64,000 nucleotides of DNA from Pseudomonas sp. H1h (GTDB taxonomy: Bacteria; Pseudomonadota; Gammaproteobacteria; Pseudomonadales; Pseudomonadaceae): contig NZ_AYMJ01000006.1 of assembly GCF_000633255.1 (NCBI RefSeq), positions 62,001 through 126,000 on the forward strand, in the 5' to 3' direction. The first letter of the stretch is position 1. Every line of letters starts with the position of its first letter. The position numbers and the translations under genes are program-made. Below the pieces are notes generated by a model that saw nothing but the letters and a program-made list of their open reading frames with translations, had not been told where the DNA came from and searched no databases. Below are positions 1-12,072 of this stretch, in pieces.

Positions 1-1119
<1,119 letters not shown>

Positions 1120-1130
1120 GCACAAAGCAG

Positions 1131-1220
1131 TGTGGGAGCGAGCCTGCTCGCGAAGAGGCCTCGACGTTCAACATGGATGTTGAATGAGAAAGCGCTTTCG
1201 CGAGCAGGCTCGCTCCCACA
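1131..1220. repeat. REP doublet (REPIN) between algW and hisC
   Basis: Two inverted copies of a REP unit (TGTGGGAGCGAGCCTGCTCG and its complement) flank a short imperfect hairpin. The two genes converge here, so the element sits in a position where it can cap both 3' ends. Confidence 0.9.
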
Positions 1221-1234
1221 GGTTCAGCCGTGCT

Positions 1235-2287
1235 TCAGAGGTCGCCGAGGCCGTAGATCAATGCCTGATTCTGCTCCGGCGTACCGATCGAAATCCGCAG
1301 GAACTGCGCAATCCGCGCCTGCTTGAAGTGGCGCACGATCACGCCCTGCTCACGCAGCTTGGCCGCCAGCCCCGCCGCATCATGCTGCGGATGCCGGGCA
1401 AAGATGAAGTTCGCCGCCGAAGGCAGCACTTCAAAACCTTTGGCCTGCAACTGCGCAATCACCCAGTCGCGACTCTCGATGACCAGACGGCAGGTCTTGT
1501 CGAAGTACTCGCGATCTTCGAATGCAGCGGCAGCGCCGACGATCGCCAGACGATCCAGCGGGTACGAGTTGAAGCTGTTCTTGATCCGCTCCAGCGCTTC
1601 GATCAAATCCGGATGCCCTACCGCCAGACCAACGCGCAGGCCGGCCAGCGAGCGCGACTTGGACAGGGTCTGGGTCACCAGCAAGTTCGGGTAGCGGTCC
1701 ACCAGGCTGATCGCCGTTTCGCCGCCAAAGTCGATGTACGCCTCATCCACCACCACTACCGAATCCGGGCTGGCCTTGAGGATCTGCTCGACTGCCTCCA
1801 GCGCCAACAGACAACCGGTCGGTGCATTCGGATTCGGGAAAATGATCCCGCCGTTGGGTTTGGCGTAGTCGTCCGGGTCGATCTGGAACTGCGAGTTCAG
1901 CGGCACCGCGTCGAATTTTATGCCGTACAGACCGCAGTAAACCGGGTAGAAGCTGTAGCTGATGTCCGGGAACAGCAGCGGCTGATCGTGCTGTAGCAGA
2001 CCGTGGAAAATGTGCGCCAGCACTTCATCCGAACCGTTGCCGAGGAACACTTGATTGTTTTGCACGCCGTAGTATTTCGCGACGGCCGTTTTCAGCAGAT
2101 CACTGTTCGGGTCCGGGTACAAACGCAGGTTGTCGTTGAGTTCGACCTGCATCGCGGCCAAGGCCTTTGGTGAAGGGCCATACGGATTTTCGTTGGTGTT
2201 GAGCTTGACCAGTTTGGTCAGCTTCGGTTGTTCGCCCGGCACGTAAGGCACCAGATCCTTGACGAACGGGCTCCAGAATTTACTCAT
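1235..2287 (-). CDS. hisC: Histidinol-phosphate aminotransferase
   Basis: PLP-dependent class I/II aminotransferase that converts imidazole-acetol phosphate to histidinol phosphate with glutamate as amino donor, in the cytoplasm. The 350 residues match the usual length. The Schiff-base lysine is Lys210 in the [12 protein letters not shown] motif. The cofactor-binding segments NPNAPTG (about 152-158) and DEAYIDF (181-187) are present. It lies two bases after the hisD stop, so hisG-hisD-hisC is read as one leftward unit. The ATG at 2287 is the natural start. Confidence 0.96.
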   Translation of the reverse strand: MSKFWSPFVKDLVPYVPGEQPKLTKLVKLNTNENPYGPSPKALAAMQVELNDNLRLYPDPNSDLLKTAVAKYYGVQNNQVFLGNGSDEVLAHIFHGLLQHDQPLLFPDISYSFYPVYCGLYGIKFDAVPLNSQFQIDPDDYAKPNGGIIFPNPNAPTGCLLALEAVEQILKASPDSVVVVDEAYIDFGGETAISLVDRYPNLLVTQTLSKSRSLAGLRVGLAVGHPDLIEALERIKNSFNSYPLDRLAIVGAAAAFEDREYFDKTCRLVIESRDWVIAQLQAKGFEVLPSAANFIFARHPQHDAAGLAAKLREQGVIVRHFKQARIAQFLRISIGTPEQNQALIYGLGDL

Positions 2288-2289
2288 GT

Positions 2290-3615
2290 TCAGTTCCCCT
2301 TCTGTTCGTCTTTGATGCGGTATTCGGCGCTGCGTGCGTGCGCGCTCAGCGATTCGCCACGGGCCAGCACCGACGCAGTCTTGCCCAGCTCGGAAGCACC
2401 GGCTTCGGAGCAGAAGATGATCGACGAACGCTTCTGGAAGTCATACACGCCCAGCGGTGAGGAGAAACGCGCGGTGCCGGACGTCGGCAACACGTGGTTC
2501 GGGCCGGCGCAGTAATCGCCCAGCGCCTCAGAGGTATGACGTCCCATGAAGATCGCGCCGGCGTGGCGGATCTGTGGCAGCCAGGCTTGTGGGTCAGCGA
2601 CCGACAACTCCAGGTGTTCCGGGGCGATGCGGTTGGCAACTTCGATGGCTTGCGCCATGTCTTTCACGTGAATCAGTGCACCACGGCCATTGATCGAGGT
2701 TTCGATGATGGTCGCGCGATCCATGGTCGGCAGCAGTTTGTCGATGCTCGCCGCAACCTTGTCGAGGAACTCGGCGTCCGGGCTGACCAGAATCGCCTGC
2801 GCGTCTTCGTCGTGCTCGGCCTGGGAGAACAGGTCCATGGCGATCCAGTCCGGATCGGTCTGGCCGTCGCACACCACGAGGATTTCCGAGGGGCCTGCAA
2901 TCATGTCGATGCCGACCTGACCGAACACGTGGCGCTTGGCGGTGGCGACATAGATGTTGCCCGGGCCAACCACTTTATCGACTTGCGGCACGCTTTCGGT
3001 GCCGTAAGCCAGAGCGGCAACCGCTTGTGCGCCACCGATGGTGAACACCCGGTCAACGCCGGCGATGCACGCGGCCGCCAGCACCAGTTCGTTGATCTCA
3101 CTGCGTGGAGTCGGCACAACCATGACCACTTCGGTCACACCCGCCACCTTGGCCGGAATCGCATTCATCAACACCGACGACGGATACGACGCCTTACCGC
3201 CGGGTACGTACAGGCCTGCGCGATCCAGTGGCGTGACCTTCTGGCCGAGGACAGTGCCGTCAGCCTCGGTGTAGCTCCAGGAATCCTGCTTCTGTTTTTC
3301 GTGGTAGCTGCGCACGCGGGCGGCGGCTGTCTCCAGCGCTTCGCGTTGCGCCACGGTGATGCGGGTCAGGGCCAGTTCCAGACGCTCGCGCGGCAGGATC
3401 AGGTCAGCCATCGAAGCGACTTCGAGGCCGTCGAACTTCTGGGTGAACTCGACCAGCGCCGCGTCACCGCGCTCGCGCACAGCCTTGATGATGTCCAGCA
3501 CCCGCTGATTGACCGAGTCGTCAGACACACTTTCCCAGCTCAGCAGATGATCCAGATGATGCGCGAAATCCGGGTCAGCAGCGTTGAGTCGGCGAATTGC
3601 AGTCGGTGCGGTCAT
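2290..3615 (-). CDS. hisD: Histidinol dehydrogenase
   Basis: Catalyses the last two steps of histidine synthesis, oxidising L-histidinol to histidine with two NAD and a zinc ion. Starting at the ATG at 3615 gives 441 residues, the usual size. An open frame continues upstream to 3741, but that stretch is not protein-like and carries a hairpin. Zinc ligands Gln265 and His268 (FSQAEHDE) and the catalytic pair Glu333-His334 (APEHLEL) are visible, as are the PGGKASYPS and [11 protein letters not shown] motifs. A structured 125-base gap separates it from hisG. Confidence 0.96.
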   Translation of the reverse strand: MTAPTAIRRLNAADPDFAHHLDHLLSWESVSDDSVNQRVLDIIKAVRERGDAALVEFTQKFDGLEVASMADLILPRERLELALTRITVAQREALETAAARVRSYHEKQKQDSWSYTEADGTVLGQKVTPLDRAGLYVPGGKASYPSSVLMNAIPAKVAGVTEVVMVVPTPRSEINELVLAAACIAGVDRVFTIGGAQAVAALAYGTESVPQVDKVVGPGNIYVATAKRHVFGQVGIDMIAGPSEILVVCDGQTDPDWIAMDLFSQAEHDEDAQAILVSPDAEFLDKVAASIDKLLPTMDRATIIETSINGRGALIHVKDMAQAIEVANRIAPEHLELSVADPQAWLPQIRHAGAIFMGRHTSEALGDYCAGPNHVLPTSGTARFSSPLGVYDFQKRSSIIFCSEAGASELGKTASVLARGESLSAHARSAEYRIKDEQKGN

Positions 3616-3622
3616 AGCGAGA

Positions 3623-3704
3623 GCCTCATAGGAATGGCAAAAACTCAGGCGCCCTAACTTAGCAGTCGTTTCCGCTTGGGCACCTGAGATTCTGGCTATG
3701 AGGC
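3623..3704 (-). terminator. Terminator-like hairpin plus ribosome-site occluding arm between hisG and hisD
   Basis: In the leftward transcript an 11-bp stem (3688-3678 with 3654-3644, one G-U pair, 23-base loop) is followed by five U residues (3643-3639), the layout of a Rho-independent terminator. An outer perfect 8-bp inverted repeat, GCCTCATA (3704-3697) with TATGAGGC (3630-3623), encloses it. Its downstream arm contains the GAGG that serves as hisD ribosome-binding site. The structure could therefore reduce hisD/hisC expression relative to hisG at two levels. Function is inferred; the pairing is visible directly. Confidence 0.6.
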
Positions 3705-3740
3705 GGATAGACGGGCGCGACTCAAGGTCGCGCAGGTACA

Positions 3741-4376
3741 TCAGCCGCGGTGTCGAGACTCCACTGCCTTGCGCAGGGTGTCGATCAACGCCTGGATTCG
3801 GGCGTGTTGCATTTTCATCGAAGCTTTATTGACCACCAGACGCGAGCTGATCGTGGCGATCAGTTCCTGAGGTTCCAGGCCGTTGGCGCGCAGGGTGTTG
3901 CCGGTGTCGACCACGTCGATGATCTTGTCAGCCAGACCAATCAGCGGCGCCAGCTCCATCGAGCCGTAGAGCTTGATGATGTCGACCTGACGGCCCTGTT
4001 CGGCGTAGTAACGCTTGGCCACGTTGACGAACTTGGTCGCCACACGCAGACGGCCCTTGGGCTCGGCAGCGCCGATCTTGCCGGCGGTCATCAGCTTGCA
4101 CTGGGCAATCTGCAAATCCAGTGGCTCGTACAGGCCCTGACCGGTGTATTCCATCAGCACGTCTTTACCGGCGACGCCGAGGTCGGCCGCGCCATGCTCG
4201 ACATAAGTCGGCACGTCGGTGGCACGCACGATCAACAGACGTACGTCATCCTGAGTGGTAGGGATGATCAGCTTGCGGCTCTTGTCCGGATTCTCGGTCG
4301 GCACGATGCCTGCTTCAGCGAGAAGCGGCAGGGTGTCGTCAAGGATGCGGCCCTTGGACAGTGCGATGGTCAACAT
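3741..4376 (-). CDS. hisG: ATP phosphoribosyltransferase, short form
   Basis: First committed enzyme of histidine synthesis, joining ATP and PRPP. At 211 residues it is the short HisG_S type, which lacks the C-terminal regulatory domain. Family knowledge says it must work with HisZ, which is not in this window. The start motif [10 protein letters not shown] and the PRPP-loop region [14 protein letters not shown] (about 155-168) are typical. In P. aeruginosa the same order murA-hisG-hisD-hisC is seen. Between hisG and murA lies a perfect 9-bp inverted repeat. Confidence 0.96.
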   Translation of the reverse strand: MLTIALSKGRILDDTLPLLAEAGIVPTENPDKSRKLIIPTTQDDVRLLIVRATDVPTYVEHGAADLGVAGKDVLMEYTGQGLYEPLDLQIAQCKLMTAGKIGAAEPKGRLRVATKFVNVAKRYYAEQGRQVDIIKLYGSMELAPLIGLADKIIDVVDTGNTLRANGLEPQELIATISSRLVVNKASMKMQHARIQALIDTLRKAVESRHRG

Positions 4377-4436
4377 GGGAAACGTCAGTCCTTATCAAGG
4401 TACTCATGTCCGGTCGCAATCGGCGCCAGACACACA

Positions 4437-4457
4437 TCGAGCCGGAAACCGGCTCGA
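4437..4457. repeat. Perfect inverted repeat between murA and hisG
   Basis: TCGAGCCGG and CCGGCTCGA are separated by AAA in the 124-base gap between murA and hisG. No T-run follows on either strand, so it does not look like a standard Rho-independent terminator. It may be an RNA hairpin or a protein site. Confidence 0.6.
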
Positions 4458-4500
4458 CTCATAATCTCAGTGGACACGTCCCTGTGTCCCAATGCAGTGA

Positions 4501-5781
<1,281 letters not shown>

Positions 5782-5788
5782 CTAGGGC

Positions 5789-6028
5789 TCAGGTGCGCTC
5801 GGCCCAGGCCGCGCTGCTGAAAAATTTCATAGTGACCGCGTGGATGCTGCCATCAGCAATCCAAGGGTTCAAATGGGCATAGATGCTCTGCTGACGCTTG
5901 ACCGGGCTTAACGCCGCCAGTTCATCGCTAATCACGTTCAGTTGGAAATTGCAGCCTTCGCCTTCAACTTCTACCTGAATTCCTGGCAGCTTCCCTTCAA
6001 GGAAGCTCTTCACTTCTACGGCCTGCAT
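5789..6028 (-). CDS. ibaG: BolA-like protein IbaG
   Basis: Small BolA/IbaG-family protein (79 residues from the ATG at 6028). In E. coli it responds to acid and works with monothiol glutaredoxin on iron-sulfur clusters. The BolA fold signatures GCNFQLNVIS and KRQQSIYAHL are visible. The open frame extends 16 codons upstream, but those codons overlap a terminator hairpin and the family does not have them. Next gene downstream is murA. Confidence 0.9.
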   Translation of the reverse strand: MQAVEVKSFLEGKLPGIQVEVEGEGCNFQLNVISDELAALSPVKRQQSIYAHLNPWIADGSIHAVTMKFFSSAAWAERT

Positions 6029-6074
6029 GCTCAACCTCAATCGGCGCCCTGTGCGCACGGGTCGGACATCATAC

Positions 6075-6133
6075 AAAAAAGCCCCGCGCCTGCGAACCCC
6101 GCATTGGCAGGACTCTGACGGGGGGCTTCTTTA
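6075..6133 (-). terminator. Terminator after the mla operon
   Basis: On the minus strand GAAGCCCCCC pairs with GGGGCTTTTTT across a loop of roughly 35 bases, ending in six T residues. It lies just past the mlaB stop and before ibaG, so it should end the mlaFEDCB transcript. Confidence 0.7.
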
Positions 6134-6144
6134 TCGATGCGGGT

Positions 6145-6450
6145 TCAGGGGTGCGCCAGCAACTCGGTCAGCTCACTGACCTGAGCGATTTCGCGCATGT
6201 CTTCCGGCATCGCGCGGATGCTCACGGCCTTGCCGGCCGCCTGGGCATCGCGCATGAAGCACAGCAGCAACGACAAACCGACGCTGCTGGACTTCTTGAC
6301 TGCCGAGCAATCGATCACCAGCGCTGCAGCCTTGCTGGACTTGATCAGCGCCTGGCCTTCCTTGCGCAGGTCGGGACCTGTGCGGTAGTCCAGCACTCCG
6401 CTGAGCAATAGCTCGTCGACATCACTCATACGAACTGCCGCCTCATTCAT
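6145..6450 (-). CDS. mlaB: MlaB, STAS-domain subunit of the phospholipid ABC transporter
   Basis: A 101-residue STAS-domain protein (LVIDCSAVKKSSSVGLSLLLCFM core). In E. coli MlaB binds the ATPase MlaF and is needed for assembly and activity of the MlaFEDB complex in the inner membrane. The ATG overlaps the mlaC stop by four bases (ATGA), so translation is coupled. It is the last gene of the mlaFEDCB operon. Confidence 0.92.
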   Translation of the reverse strand: MNEAAVRMSDVDELLLSGVLDYRTGPDLRKEGQALIKSSKAAALVIDCSAVKKSSSVGLSLLLCFMRDAQAAGKAVSIRAMPEDMREIAQVSELTELLAHP

Positions 6451-7100
6451 TGCGCTGGCTTCGCGGCAGCTTTGTCGGTTTCTTCCTTGGCCTTGGCGAC
6501 TTCACCGGCCCAACCGTTGATGGTCTTGTCCAGATCGTTGCCATTGCGCTGCATCGCATCGGCGAACTGATCACGGAACAGCTTGCCGATGTTGATGCCG
6601 TTGATGATCACATTGCGCAGCTTCCACTCGCCATTGATCTTCTCCAGCGTGTACTGCACAGGGTAGATCGCGCCGTTGCTGCCTTTGACGGTCATGCCGA
6701 CGCTGGTGCGATCGCCCGATTCGTCCTTGGCAGGATCAACCGTGATGCCTTGGTTGTTGTACTCGAGCAAGGCGTTGCCGTAGAACTGGAACAGGCCTTT
6801 CTTGAAGTTTTCCTGGAAGGTCTGCATCTGCGCAGGCGTCGCCTTGCGCGAATACTTGACCGTCATGATGCTCTTGGAAATGCCTTCGGCATCGACCACC
6901 GGACCGACAATCGTGTTCAGCGCGGCATAGAAGTCAGCCGGATCCTGCTTGTACTTCGCTTTGTTGGCCGACAGATCGGCCAGCATACGGTTCGTGGTGT
7001 CCTGAACCAGATCGTGCGCCGACTGTCCGGGCGCAGCGTTGGCCAGCAACGGCACTGCCGCGAGCAACACCAACAGGCCACGTCGCAAGGTAGAGATCAT
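6447..7100 (-). CDS. mlaC: MlaC, periplasmic phospholipid carrier
   Basis: Soluble periplasmic lipid shuttle between the outer-membrane MlaA complex and the inner-membrane MlaFEDB pump. It maintains outer-leaflet asymmetry. The 217 residues begin with a signal peptide (basic MISTLRR, a Leu-rich core, cleavage near ANA-AP) followed by the MlaC/Ttg2D fold with the NVIINGINIGKLFRDQF motif. The C-terminus is Lys/Ala-rich. In P. putida these genes were named ttg2 for toluene tolerance. Confidence 0.94.
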   Translation of the reverse strand: MISTLRRGLLVLLAAVPLLANAAPGQSAHDLVQDTTNRMLADLSANKAKYKQDPADFYAALNTIVGPVVDAEGISKSIMTVKYSRKATPAQMQTFQENFKKGLFQFYGNALLEYNNQGITVDPAKDESGDRTSVGMTVKGSNGAIYPVQYTLEKINGEWKLRNVIINGINIGKLFRDQFADAMQRNGNDLDKTINGWAGEVAKAKEETDKAAAKPAQ

Positions 7101-7111
7101 TCAAAAGCTCC

Positions 7112-7579
7112 TCATTTGGCGTCTTTGCTAACGGTATTGAGCAGGAATTTACCGATCAGGTCTTCCAGTACCAGAGACGACTGCGTGTCGTGGATGGTTC
7201 CACCATCCTTCAGGCGGGTGTCTTCCCCGCCTACGCTGATACCGATGTACTTCTCGCCCAACAGGCCAGCGGTCAGGATAGACGCTGTGGAGTCAGTCGG
7301 CAGGTTGTCGACCTTTTTATCCACTTGCAGGGTCACCCGACCGGTGAAGCTGTCGCGATCCAGATCGATTGCCGTGACCTTGCCGATGGTCACACCGGCC
7401 ATGGTCACTTTGGCTCTGACCGTCAAACCGGCGATATTGTCGAAGTAGGCATACAGTTTATACGTGTCGGTGGTCGAAGTCGGAGACAGGCCACTGACCC
7501 GCAGAGCAAGCAGCAACAAGGCCAGGATCCCTGCCAGCAGGAACAGGCCGACACCGATTTCCAGGGTGCGGTTTTGCAT
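7112..7579 (-). CDS. mlaD: MlaD, MCE-domain subunit
   Basis: A membrane-anchored MCE protein (155 residues) that forms the hexameric substrate-binding ring of the Mla transporter. One N-terminal transmembrane helix (about residues 8-28, VGLFLLAGILALLLL) is followed by one MCE domain with the GLTVRAKVTMAGVTIGKV signature and LGEKYIGISVGG. Its start overlaps the mlaE stop by one base. Confidence 0.95.
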   Translation of the reverse strand: MQNRTLEIGVGLFLLAGILALLLLALRVSGLSPTSTTDTYKLYAYFDNIAGLTVRAKVTMAGVTIGKVTAIDLDRDSFTGRVTLQVDKKVDNLPTDSTASILTAGLLGEKYIGISVGGEDTRLKDGGTIHDTQSSLVLEDLIGKFLLNTVSKDAK

Positions 7580-8376
7580 CAGAAATCTCCAAACATCAAA
7601 GCGGTCAGAATAAAGTCCAGGCCCAGTACTGCCAGCGAGGCGAATACCACGGTCTTGGTGGTGGCACGACTGATACCCTCGGAAGTGGGCTCACAGTCAT
7701 AGCCTTGGAATACGGCGATCCAGGTCACGACGAAGGCGAAAACGATACTTTTGATGACGCCGTTGAGCACATCGCTGGTGAAGTTCACGCTGTTTTGCAT
7801 GTTCGCCCAGTAGGAGCCTTCATACACTCCAAGCCAGTCGACAGCCACCCACGAACCGCCCCAGATACCCACCACGCTGAAAATCATCGCCAGCACCGGC
7901 AGGGAAATGAAACCGGCCCACAGACGCGGGGCAATAATGTATTTGAGCGGATCGACACCGATCATTTCCAGGCTGGAAAGCTGTTCGGTGGACTTCATGT
8001 TGCCGATTTCGGCCGTCAGCGCCGAACCTGCACGCCCGGCAAACAGCAACGCCGTCACCACCGGCCCCAGCTCGCGCAGTAACGTCAGGGCCACCATCTG
8101 CCCCACCGCCTGCTCCGAACCGTAGCTCGACAGAATACTGAAGCCCTGCAGCGCCAGCACCATGCCGATGAAAATCCCGGACACGACAATGATCACCAGC
8201 GACATCACGCCGACCGAGTGCAGTTGCTTGACCAGCAGGCCGAAACCGCCGCTGATGCCACCGCGACCGAGCAGTGCGTGAAACAGGAACAGGGTCGCGC
8301 GGCCAAACACCGCAACGGCGTCGATCGCCGTCTCGCCGAATCGGCGTACGCGTTCTATTAATGAAATTCTGCGCAT
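7579..8376 (-). CDS. mlaE: MlaE, permease of the phospholipid ABC transporter
   Basis: Inner-membrane permease of 265 residues with five or six hydrophobic helices. It carries the MlaE-family signature [27 protein letters not shown] around residues 137-163. The N-terminal amphipathic segment precedes the membrane domain, as in the family. It is coupled to mlaF (overlap of one base) and mlaD. Confidence 0.95.
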   Translation of the reverse strand: MRRISLIERVRRFGETAIDAVAVFGRATLFLFHALLGRGGISGGFGLLVKQLHSVGVMSLVIIVVSGIFIGMVLALQGFSILSSYGSEQAVGQMVALTLLRELGPVVTALLFAGRAGSALTAEIGNMKSTEQLSSLEMIGVDPLKYIIAPRLWAGFISLPVLAMIFSVVGIWGGSWVAVDWLGVYEGSYWANMQNSVNFTSDVLNGVIKSIVFAFVVTWIAVFQGYDCEPTSEGISRATTKTVVFASLAVLGLDFILTALMFGDF

Positions 8377-9185
8377 CAGCGCTTCCCCAGAAGATCTGCG
8401 CGGTAATCCGTCGCTGGAAAATGGTACGGCACCGGGCCATCGGGGTTGCCGGTCATGAACTGGCGGATACGCGGCTCATCCGAATTCATCAACTCGTCCG
8501 GCGTGCCCTGCCCCAGCACCTGACCATCACCCACTACATAGATGTAGTCAGCGATGCTCGCGGTTTCGGCCAGGTCGTGGGAAACCACGATACTGGTGAT
8601 GCCCAGCGCATCGTTGAGCAGACGGATCAGGCGGACCAGTACGCCCATGGCGATCGGATCCTGACCGACGAACGGTTCGTCATACATGAGGATCTGCGGG
8701 TCGAGTGCAATCGCACGGGCCAGGGCGACACGACGCTTCATGCCTCCCGAAAGCTCGTCGGGCATCAGCTCGATCGCGCCGCGCAGACCGACCGCCTGCA
8801 ATTTGAGCAGGACGATGTCGCGGATCATCTCATCCGGCAATTGGGTATGAACACGCAGGGGGAAAGCGACGTTCTCGAAAACATCGAGATCGGTGAACAG
8901 CGCGCCACTCTGAAACAGCACGCCCATGTGCTTTCGCGCATCGAACAGATCACTGCGCGACAGCGTCGGCAGGTTCTGACCGTTGACCCAGACTTCCCCG
9001 CTGGAGGGACGCAATTGCGCACCCATCAAACGCAGCAAGGTAGTCTTGCCACACCCGGAAGGCCCCATGATGCCGGTGACCTTGCCACGCGGGATGCGAA
9101 TATCGACGTTATTGAAAATGCTGCGCGCACCGCGCTTGAAGGAGACTCCCTTCAGCTCGACCGCGTAGGCGTTATCGGCACTCAT
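8376..9185 (-). CDS. mlaF: MlaF, ATPase of the phospholipid ABC transporter
   Basis: ABC ATPase of 269 residues. The Walker A is GPSGCGKTT (41-49), the signature LSGGMKRR, and the Walker [14 protein letters not shown]. It powers lipid movement by MlaFEDB. It is the first gene of the leftward operon and is divergent from kdsD. The shared 275-base upstream region is described separately. Confidence 0.95.
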   Translation of the reverse strand: MSADNAYAVELKGVSFKRGARSIFNNVDIRIPRGKVTGIMGPSGCGKTTLLRLMGAQLRPSSGEVWVNGQNLPTLSRSDLFDARKHMGVLFQSGALFTDLDVFENVAFPLRVHTQLPDEMIRDIVLLKLQAVGLRGAIELMPDELSGGMKRRVALARAIALDPQILMYDEPFVGQDPIAMGVLVRLIRLLNDALGITSIVVSHDLAETASIADYIYVVGDGQVLGQGTPDELMNSDEPRIRQFMTGNPDGPVPYHFPATDYRADLLGKR

Positions 9186-9460
9186 CTAAACTCCTTGCGA
9201 TGCAGCCTCTCACTCGGACGCCTGGCTTTCCTTGGAAAGCACATACCTCGCGGGCGGGCCGAACTGGCGGCGAACTATATCACTGCAAACGCCAAGCGCC
9301 CAAGGCCCATGCCCGTCCGCGTTCAGCGATATGACAGGCCTGACGGCACTTTTTAAGTGTTTTGGTTACGAGGAATGACAAAGCACGACGAACTTACGTG
9401 AGGCTTTTCAACATAACCGCTATAATCGCCGCCTTTTCATCGGGCTATACGATTTCTGAC
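9186..9460. promoter_or_regulatory. Divergent promoter region between mlaF and kdsD
   Basis: A perfect -10 hexamer TATAAT lies at 9421-9426 reading towards kdsD, with no good -35 at 16-18 bases upstream. A palindrome GCTTTCC-TT-GGAAAGC lies at 9225-9240, 40-55 bases upstream of mlaF. It could be an operator for mla, but I recognise no regulator for it. Confidence 0.5.
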
Positions 9461-10435
9461 ATGAGCCAATCCAGCGACCTGATTCAATCGGCACAACGCA
9501 CCATCCGCCTCGAAGTGGAAGCCGTACAAGGCTTGTTGCCCCATATCGACGCCGATTTCGTACGCGCTTGCGAGATGATTCTGGCCAGCAAAGGCCGTGT
9601 GGTCGTGGTCGGCATGGGCAAGTCCGGGCATGTCGGCAACAAGATTGCCGCGACCCTGGCCAGCACCGGCACCCCGGCGTTTTTCGTCCACCCGGCCGAA
9701 GCCAGCCACGGTGACATGGGCATGATCACCCGCGACGACGTGATCCTGGCCTTGTCCAACTCCGGTTCGACCAACGAAATCGTCACTCTGCTGCCACTGA
9801 TCAAACGCCTGGGTATCCAACTGATCAGCGTGACCGGCAATCCCCTGTCGCCGCTGGCCAAGGCCGCCGAAGTCAACCTCAACGTGCATGTCGAGCACGA
9901 AGCCTGCCCGCTGAACCTGGCGCCGACTTCCTCGACGACCGCCGCGCTGGTCATGGGCGACGCACTGGCCGTGGCACTGTTGGAAGCCCGTGGCTTTACC
10001 GCTGAAGATTTCGCGTTTTCCCACCCGGGTGGTGCGCTGGGCCGACGTCTGTTGCTGAAAGTGGAAAACGTCATGCACGCAGGCCAGGAGCTGCCGCAGG
10101 TGCAACGCGGCACCCTGCTCAAGGACGCACTCATGGAAATGACCCGCAAGGGTCTGGGCATGACCGTGATCCTTGAGGCCGACGGCAAACTGGCCGGGAT
10201 CTTCACCGACGGCGACTTGCGTCGCACGCTGGATCGCAGCATCGACATCCGCAGTGCCACCATCGACCAGGTCATGACCGCACACGGCAAGACTGCACGG
10301 CCCGAGATGCTCGCTGCCGAAGCCCTGAAAATCATGGAAGACCACCGAATCAACGCCCTGGTGGTCGTGGACGAAGAAGATCGCCCGATCGGCGCCTTCA
10401 ACCTCTCCGATCTGCTGCGTGCAGGAGTGATGTAA
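9461..10435 (+). CDS. kdsD: Arabinose-5-phosphate isomerase (KdsD/KpsF)
   Basis: Interconverts ribulose-5-phosphate and arabinose-5-phosphate, feeding Kdo synthesis for lipopolysaccharide. From the ATG at 9461 it is 324 residues. It has an N-terminal SIS sugar-isomerase domain (about 35-180, GMGKSGHVGNKIAATLAST) and two C-terminal CBS domains. The frame is open 33 codons further upstream, but that part contains the promoter -10 box, so the internal ATG is preferred. Its stop overlaps the kdsC start (TAATG). Confidence 0.95.
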   Translation: MSQSSDLIQSAQRTIRLEVEAVQGLLPHIDADFVRACEMILASKGRVVVVGMGKSGHVGNKIAATLASTGTPAFFVHPAEASHGDMGMITRDDVILALSNSGSTNEIVTLLPLIKRLGIQLISVTGNPLSPLAKAAEVNLNVHVEHEACPLNLAPTSSTTAALVMGDALAVALLEARGFTAEDFAFSHPGGALGRRLLLKVENVMHAGQELPQVQRGTLLKDALMEMTRKGLGMTVILEADGKLAGIFTDGDLRRTLDRSIDIRSATIDQVMTAHGKTARPEMLAAEALKIMEDHRINALVVVDEEDRPIGAFNLSDLLRAGVM

Positions 10436-10959
10436 TGACAACCGACCTGCTGCAGCGCGGCAAAGCGATCAAACTGGCGGTGTTCGACGTCGACGGTGTG
10501 CTCACTGACGGGCGCCTGTATTTCCTTGAAGACGGCAGCGAATTCAAGACCTTCAACACCCTCGACGGCCAGGGCATCAAAATGCTGATGAACGCCGGTG
10601 TCGAAACCGCGATCATCAGTGGCCGCAAGACCCCGGTGGTTGAGCGCCGGGCGAAAAACCTCGGCATCCCGCACCTGTTTCAGGGGCGCGAAGACAAATT
10701 GGTGGTTCTGGACGGTCTTCTGCAGCAACTGGGCCTAAGCTATGAACAGGTTGCCTATCTCGGTGACGACCTGCCAGACCTGCCGGTCATCCGCCGCGTA
10801 GGCCTGGGCATGGCCGTCGCCAATGCCGCCGATTTCGTACGCGAGCACGCCCATGGCGTCACGCGGGCCCGTGGTGGCGAAGGTGCCGCCCGCGAATTCT
10901 GCGAATTGATCCTGCGCGCCCAGGGCCGCCTCGATGCGGCCAATGCCGCGTACCTGTGA
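10435..10959 (+). CDS. kdsC: 3-deoxy-D-manno-octulosonate 8-phosphate phosphatase
   Basis: HAD-superfamily phosphatase, 174 residues, releasing Kdo from Kdo-8-phosphate in the cytoplasm. The nucleophile Asp18 and general acid Asp20 lie in FDVDGVLTDG. Motif II (IISGRK) and motif III/IV (YLGDDLPDLPVI) are present. It sits between kdsD and lptC, the standard order in proteobacteria. Confidence 0.95.
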   Translation: MTTDLLQRGKAIKLAVFDVDGVLTDGRLYFLEDGSEFKTFNTLDGQGIKMLMNAGVETAIISGRKTPVVERRAKNLGIPHLFQGREDKLVVLDGLLQQLGLSYEQVAYLGDDLPDLPVIRRVGLGMAVANAADFVREHAHGVTRARGGEGAAREFCELILRAQGRLDAANAAYL

Positions 10960-10967
10960 GCCAAAAC

Positions 10968-11540
10968 ATGTTTAGCAAAAAATTTCGCAACTTCCTGCTG
11001 TTCGGCTGCATCGCTGCAATGTTTGCAGCGGTCGGCTACTGGAACATCAGCCCTGAACGCTTCCTCGACAAACTCCCGGTCAAGGTCGAAGACACGGCCA
11101 TCGACTGGTACGCGACCAACACGCATACCCTGCAATACCTTCCGGACGGCAAGCTGCAGTACGAAATGACGTCCGACAAGGCCGAGCACCTGAAAGCGAC
11201 GGACGTGACCCTGGTCACCAAACCCGACCTGAACATGTTCCGTGGCACCGAGTTCCCGTGGCACGTGACCAGCGAGCGCGGCGAAGTCAATCCTGACGGC
11301 ACCCAGGTAGAACTGATCGACTCGGTACGCATCAAGCGCACCGATGAAAAGAACCGCGACACCCTGATCACCAGCACACGCATGACGGTGTTCCCTCAGC
11401 AGCAATATGCGCAGACCGAGCAACCCGTTAGAATCGACGGTGCTGGCGGTGTATCGACTGGCGTGGGAATGAAGGCGTATTTGAAGGAAAGCAGGATACA
11501 CCTGCAATCGAACGTAAGAGGACAGTATGAGGCTCGTTAA
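10968..11540 (+). CDS. lptC: LptC, LPS-export bridge subunit
   Basis: Single-span inner-membrane protein of the Lpt bridge, handing LPS from the LptB2FG pump to LptA. From the ATG at 10968 it has 190 residues: one transmembrane helix (about 8-26) followed by a periplasmic beta-jellyroll domain. A GTG at 10956 overlapping the kdsC stop would add four residues. I prefer the ATG because 190 residues is the length I recall for pseudomonads. It overlaps lptA by 14 bases. Confidence 0.9.
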   Translation: MFSKKFRNFLLFGCIAAMFAAVGYWNISPERFLDKLPVKVEDTAIDWYATNTHTLQYLPDGKLQYEMTSDKAEHLKATDVTLVTKPDLNMFRGTEFPWHVTSERGEVNPDGTQVELIDSVRIKRTDEKNRDTLITSTRMTVFPQQQYAQTEQPVRIDGAGGVSTGVGMKAYLKESRIHLQSNVRGQYEAR

Positions 11541-12072
11541 AACCCTCCCTATTTTGCTCAGTCTGGGCGCAGCACTGGGAAGCGTGAGCGCCTGGGCTCT
11601 GCCGAACGATCAGCAGCAACCTATCCGCATTCAGGCCGACGACGCCCAACTGGACGACAAGAATGGCATCGCCACCTATAAAGGTGACGTGATCATCACC
11701 CAGGGTTCGATGATCGTTAAAGGCAACACGGTGACCATCACCCGCACCCCGACCGGTGACATCGACGTCGTGACGTCGGTGGGCAACCTTGCCTACTTCG
11801 AGCAACTGCAGACCCAGGGCGATACCAAGCCTGTACAGGGCTGGGGCGTGACGATCCAGTACCACGCTGCGCAAAACCGCGTCGTGCTGATCGACAAGGC
11901 CAAGGTTGTCGACAAGGACAACAACACCACCCAAGGCGAGAAAATCGTTTACGACACGGTGAGAAAACTGGCCAGCGCCGGTCGCGCTACCGGCAATAAA
12001 GTCACCGAAACGCGTCCGCGCATCGACATGGTGATCCAGCCGAAGAAGAAAACCGACGAGAAGACCCAGTAA
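11527..12072 (+). CDS. lptA: LptA, periplasmic LPS-transport protein
   Basis: Builds the periplasmic beta-jellyroll bridge that conducts LPS to the outer-membrane LptDE. The 181 residues start with a signal peptide (MRLVKTL, hydrophobic core, cleavage after SAWA). The OstA/LptA domain follows ([21 protein letters not shown]). A Shine-Dalgarno-like AAGAGGA precedes the start inside lptC. The C-terminus is Lys-rich. Its stop overlaps the lptB start. Confidence 0.95.
   Translation: MRLVKTLPILLSLGAALGSVSAWALPNDQQQPIRIQADDAQLDDKNGIATYKGDVIITQGSMIVKGNTVTITRTPTGDIDVVTSVGNLAYFEQLQTQGDTKPVQGWGVTIQYHAAQNRVVLIDKAKVVDKDNNTTQGEKIVYDTVRKLASAGRATGNKVTETRPRIDMVIQPKKKTDEKTQ

Noticed and set aside
1132..1326. 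Small frames running through REP elements (also 39250-40278)
   Set aside because: They are translations of REP units joined to antisense sequence of neighbouring genes.
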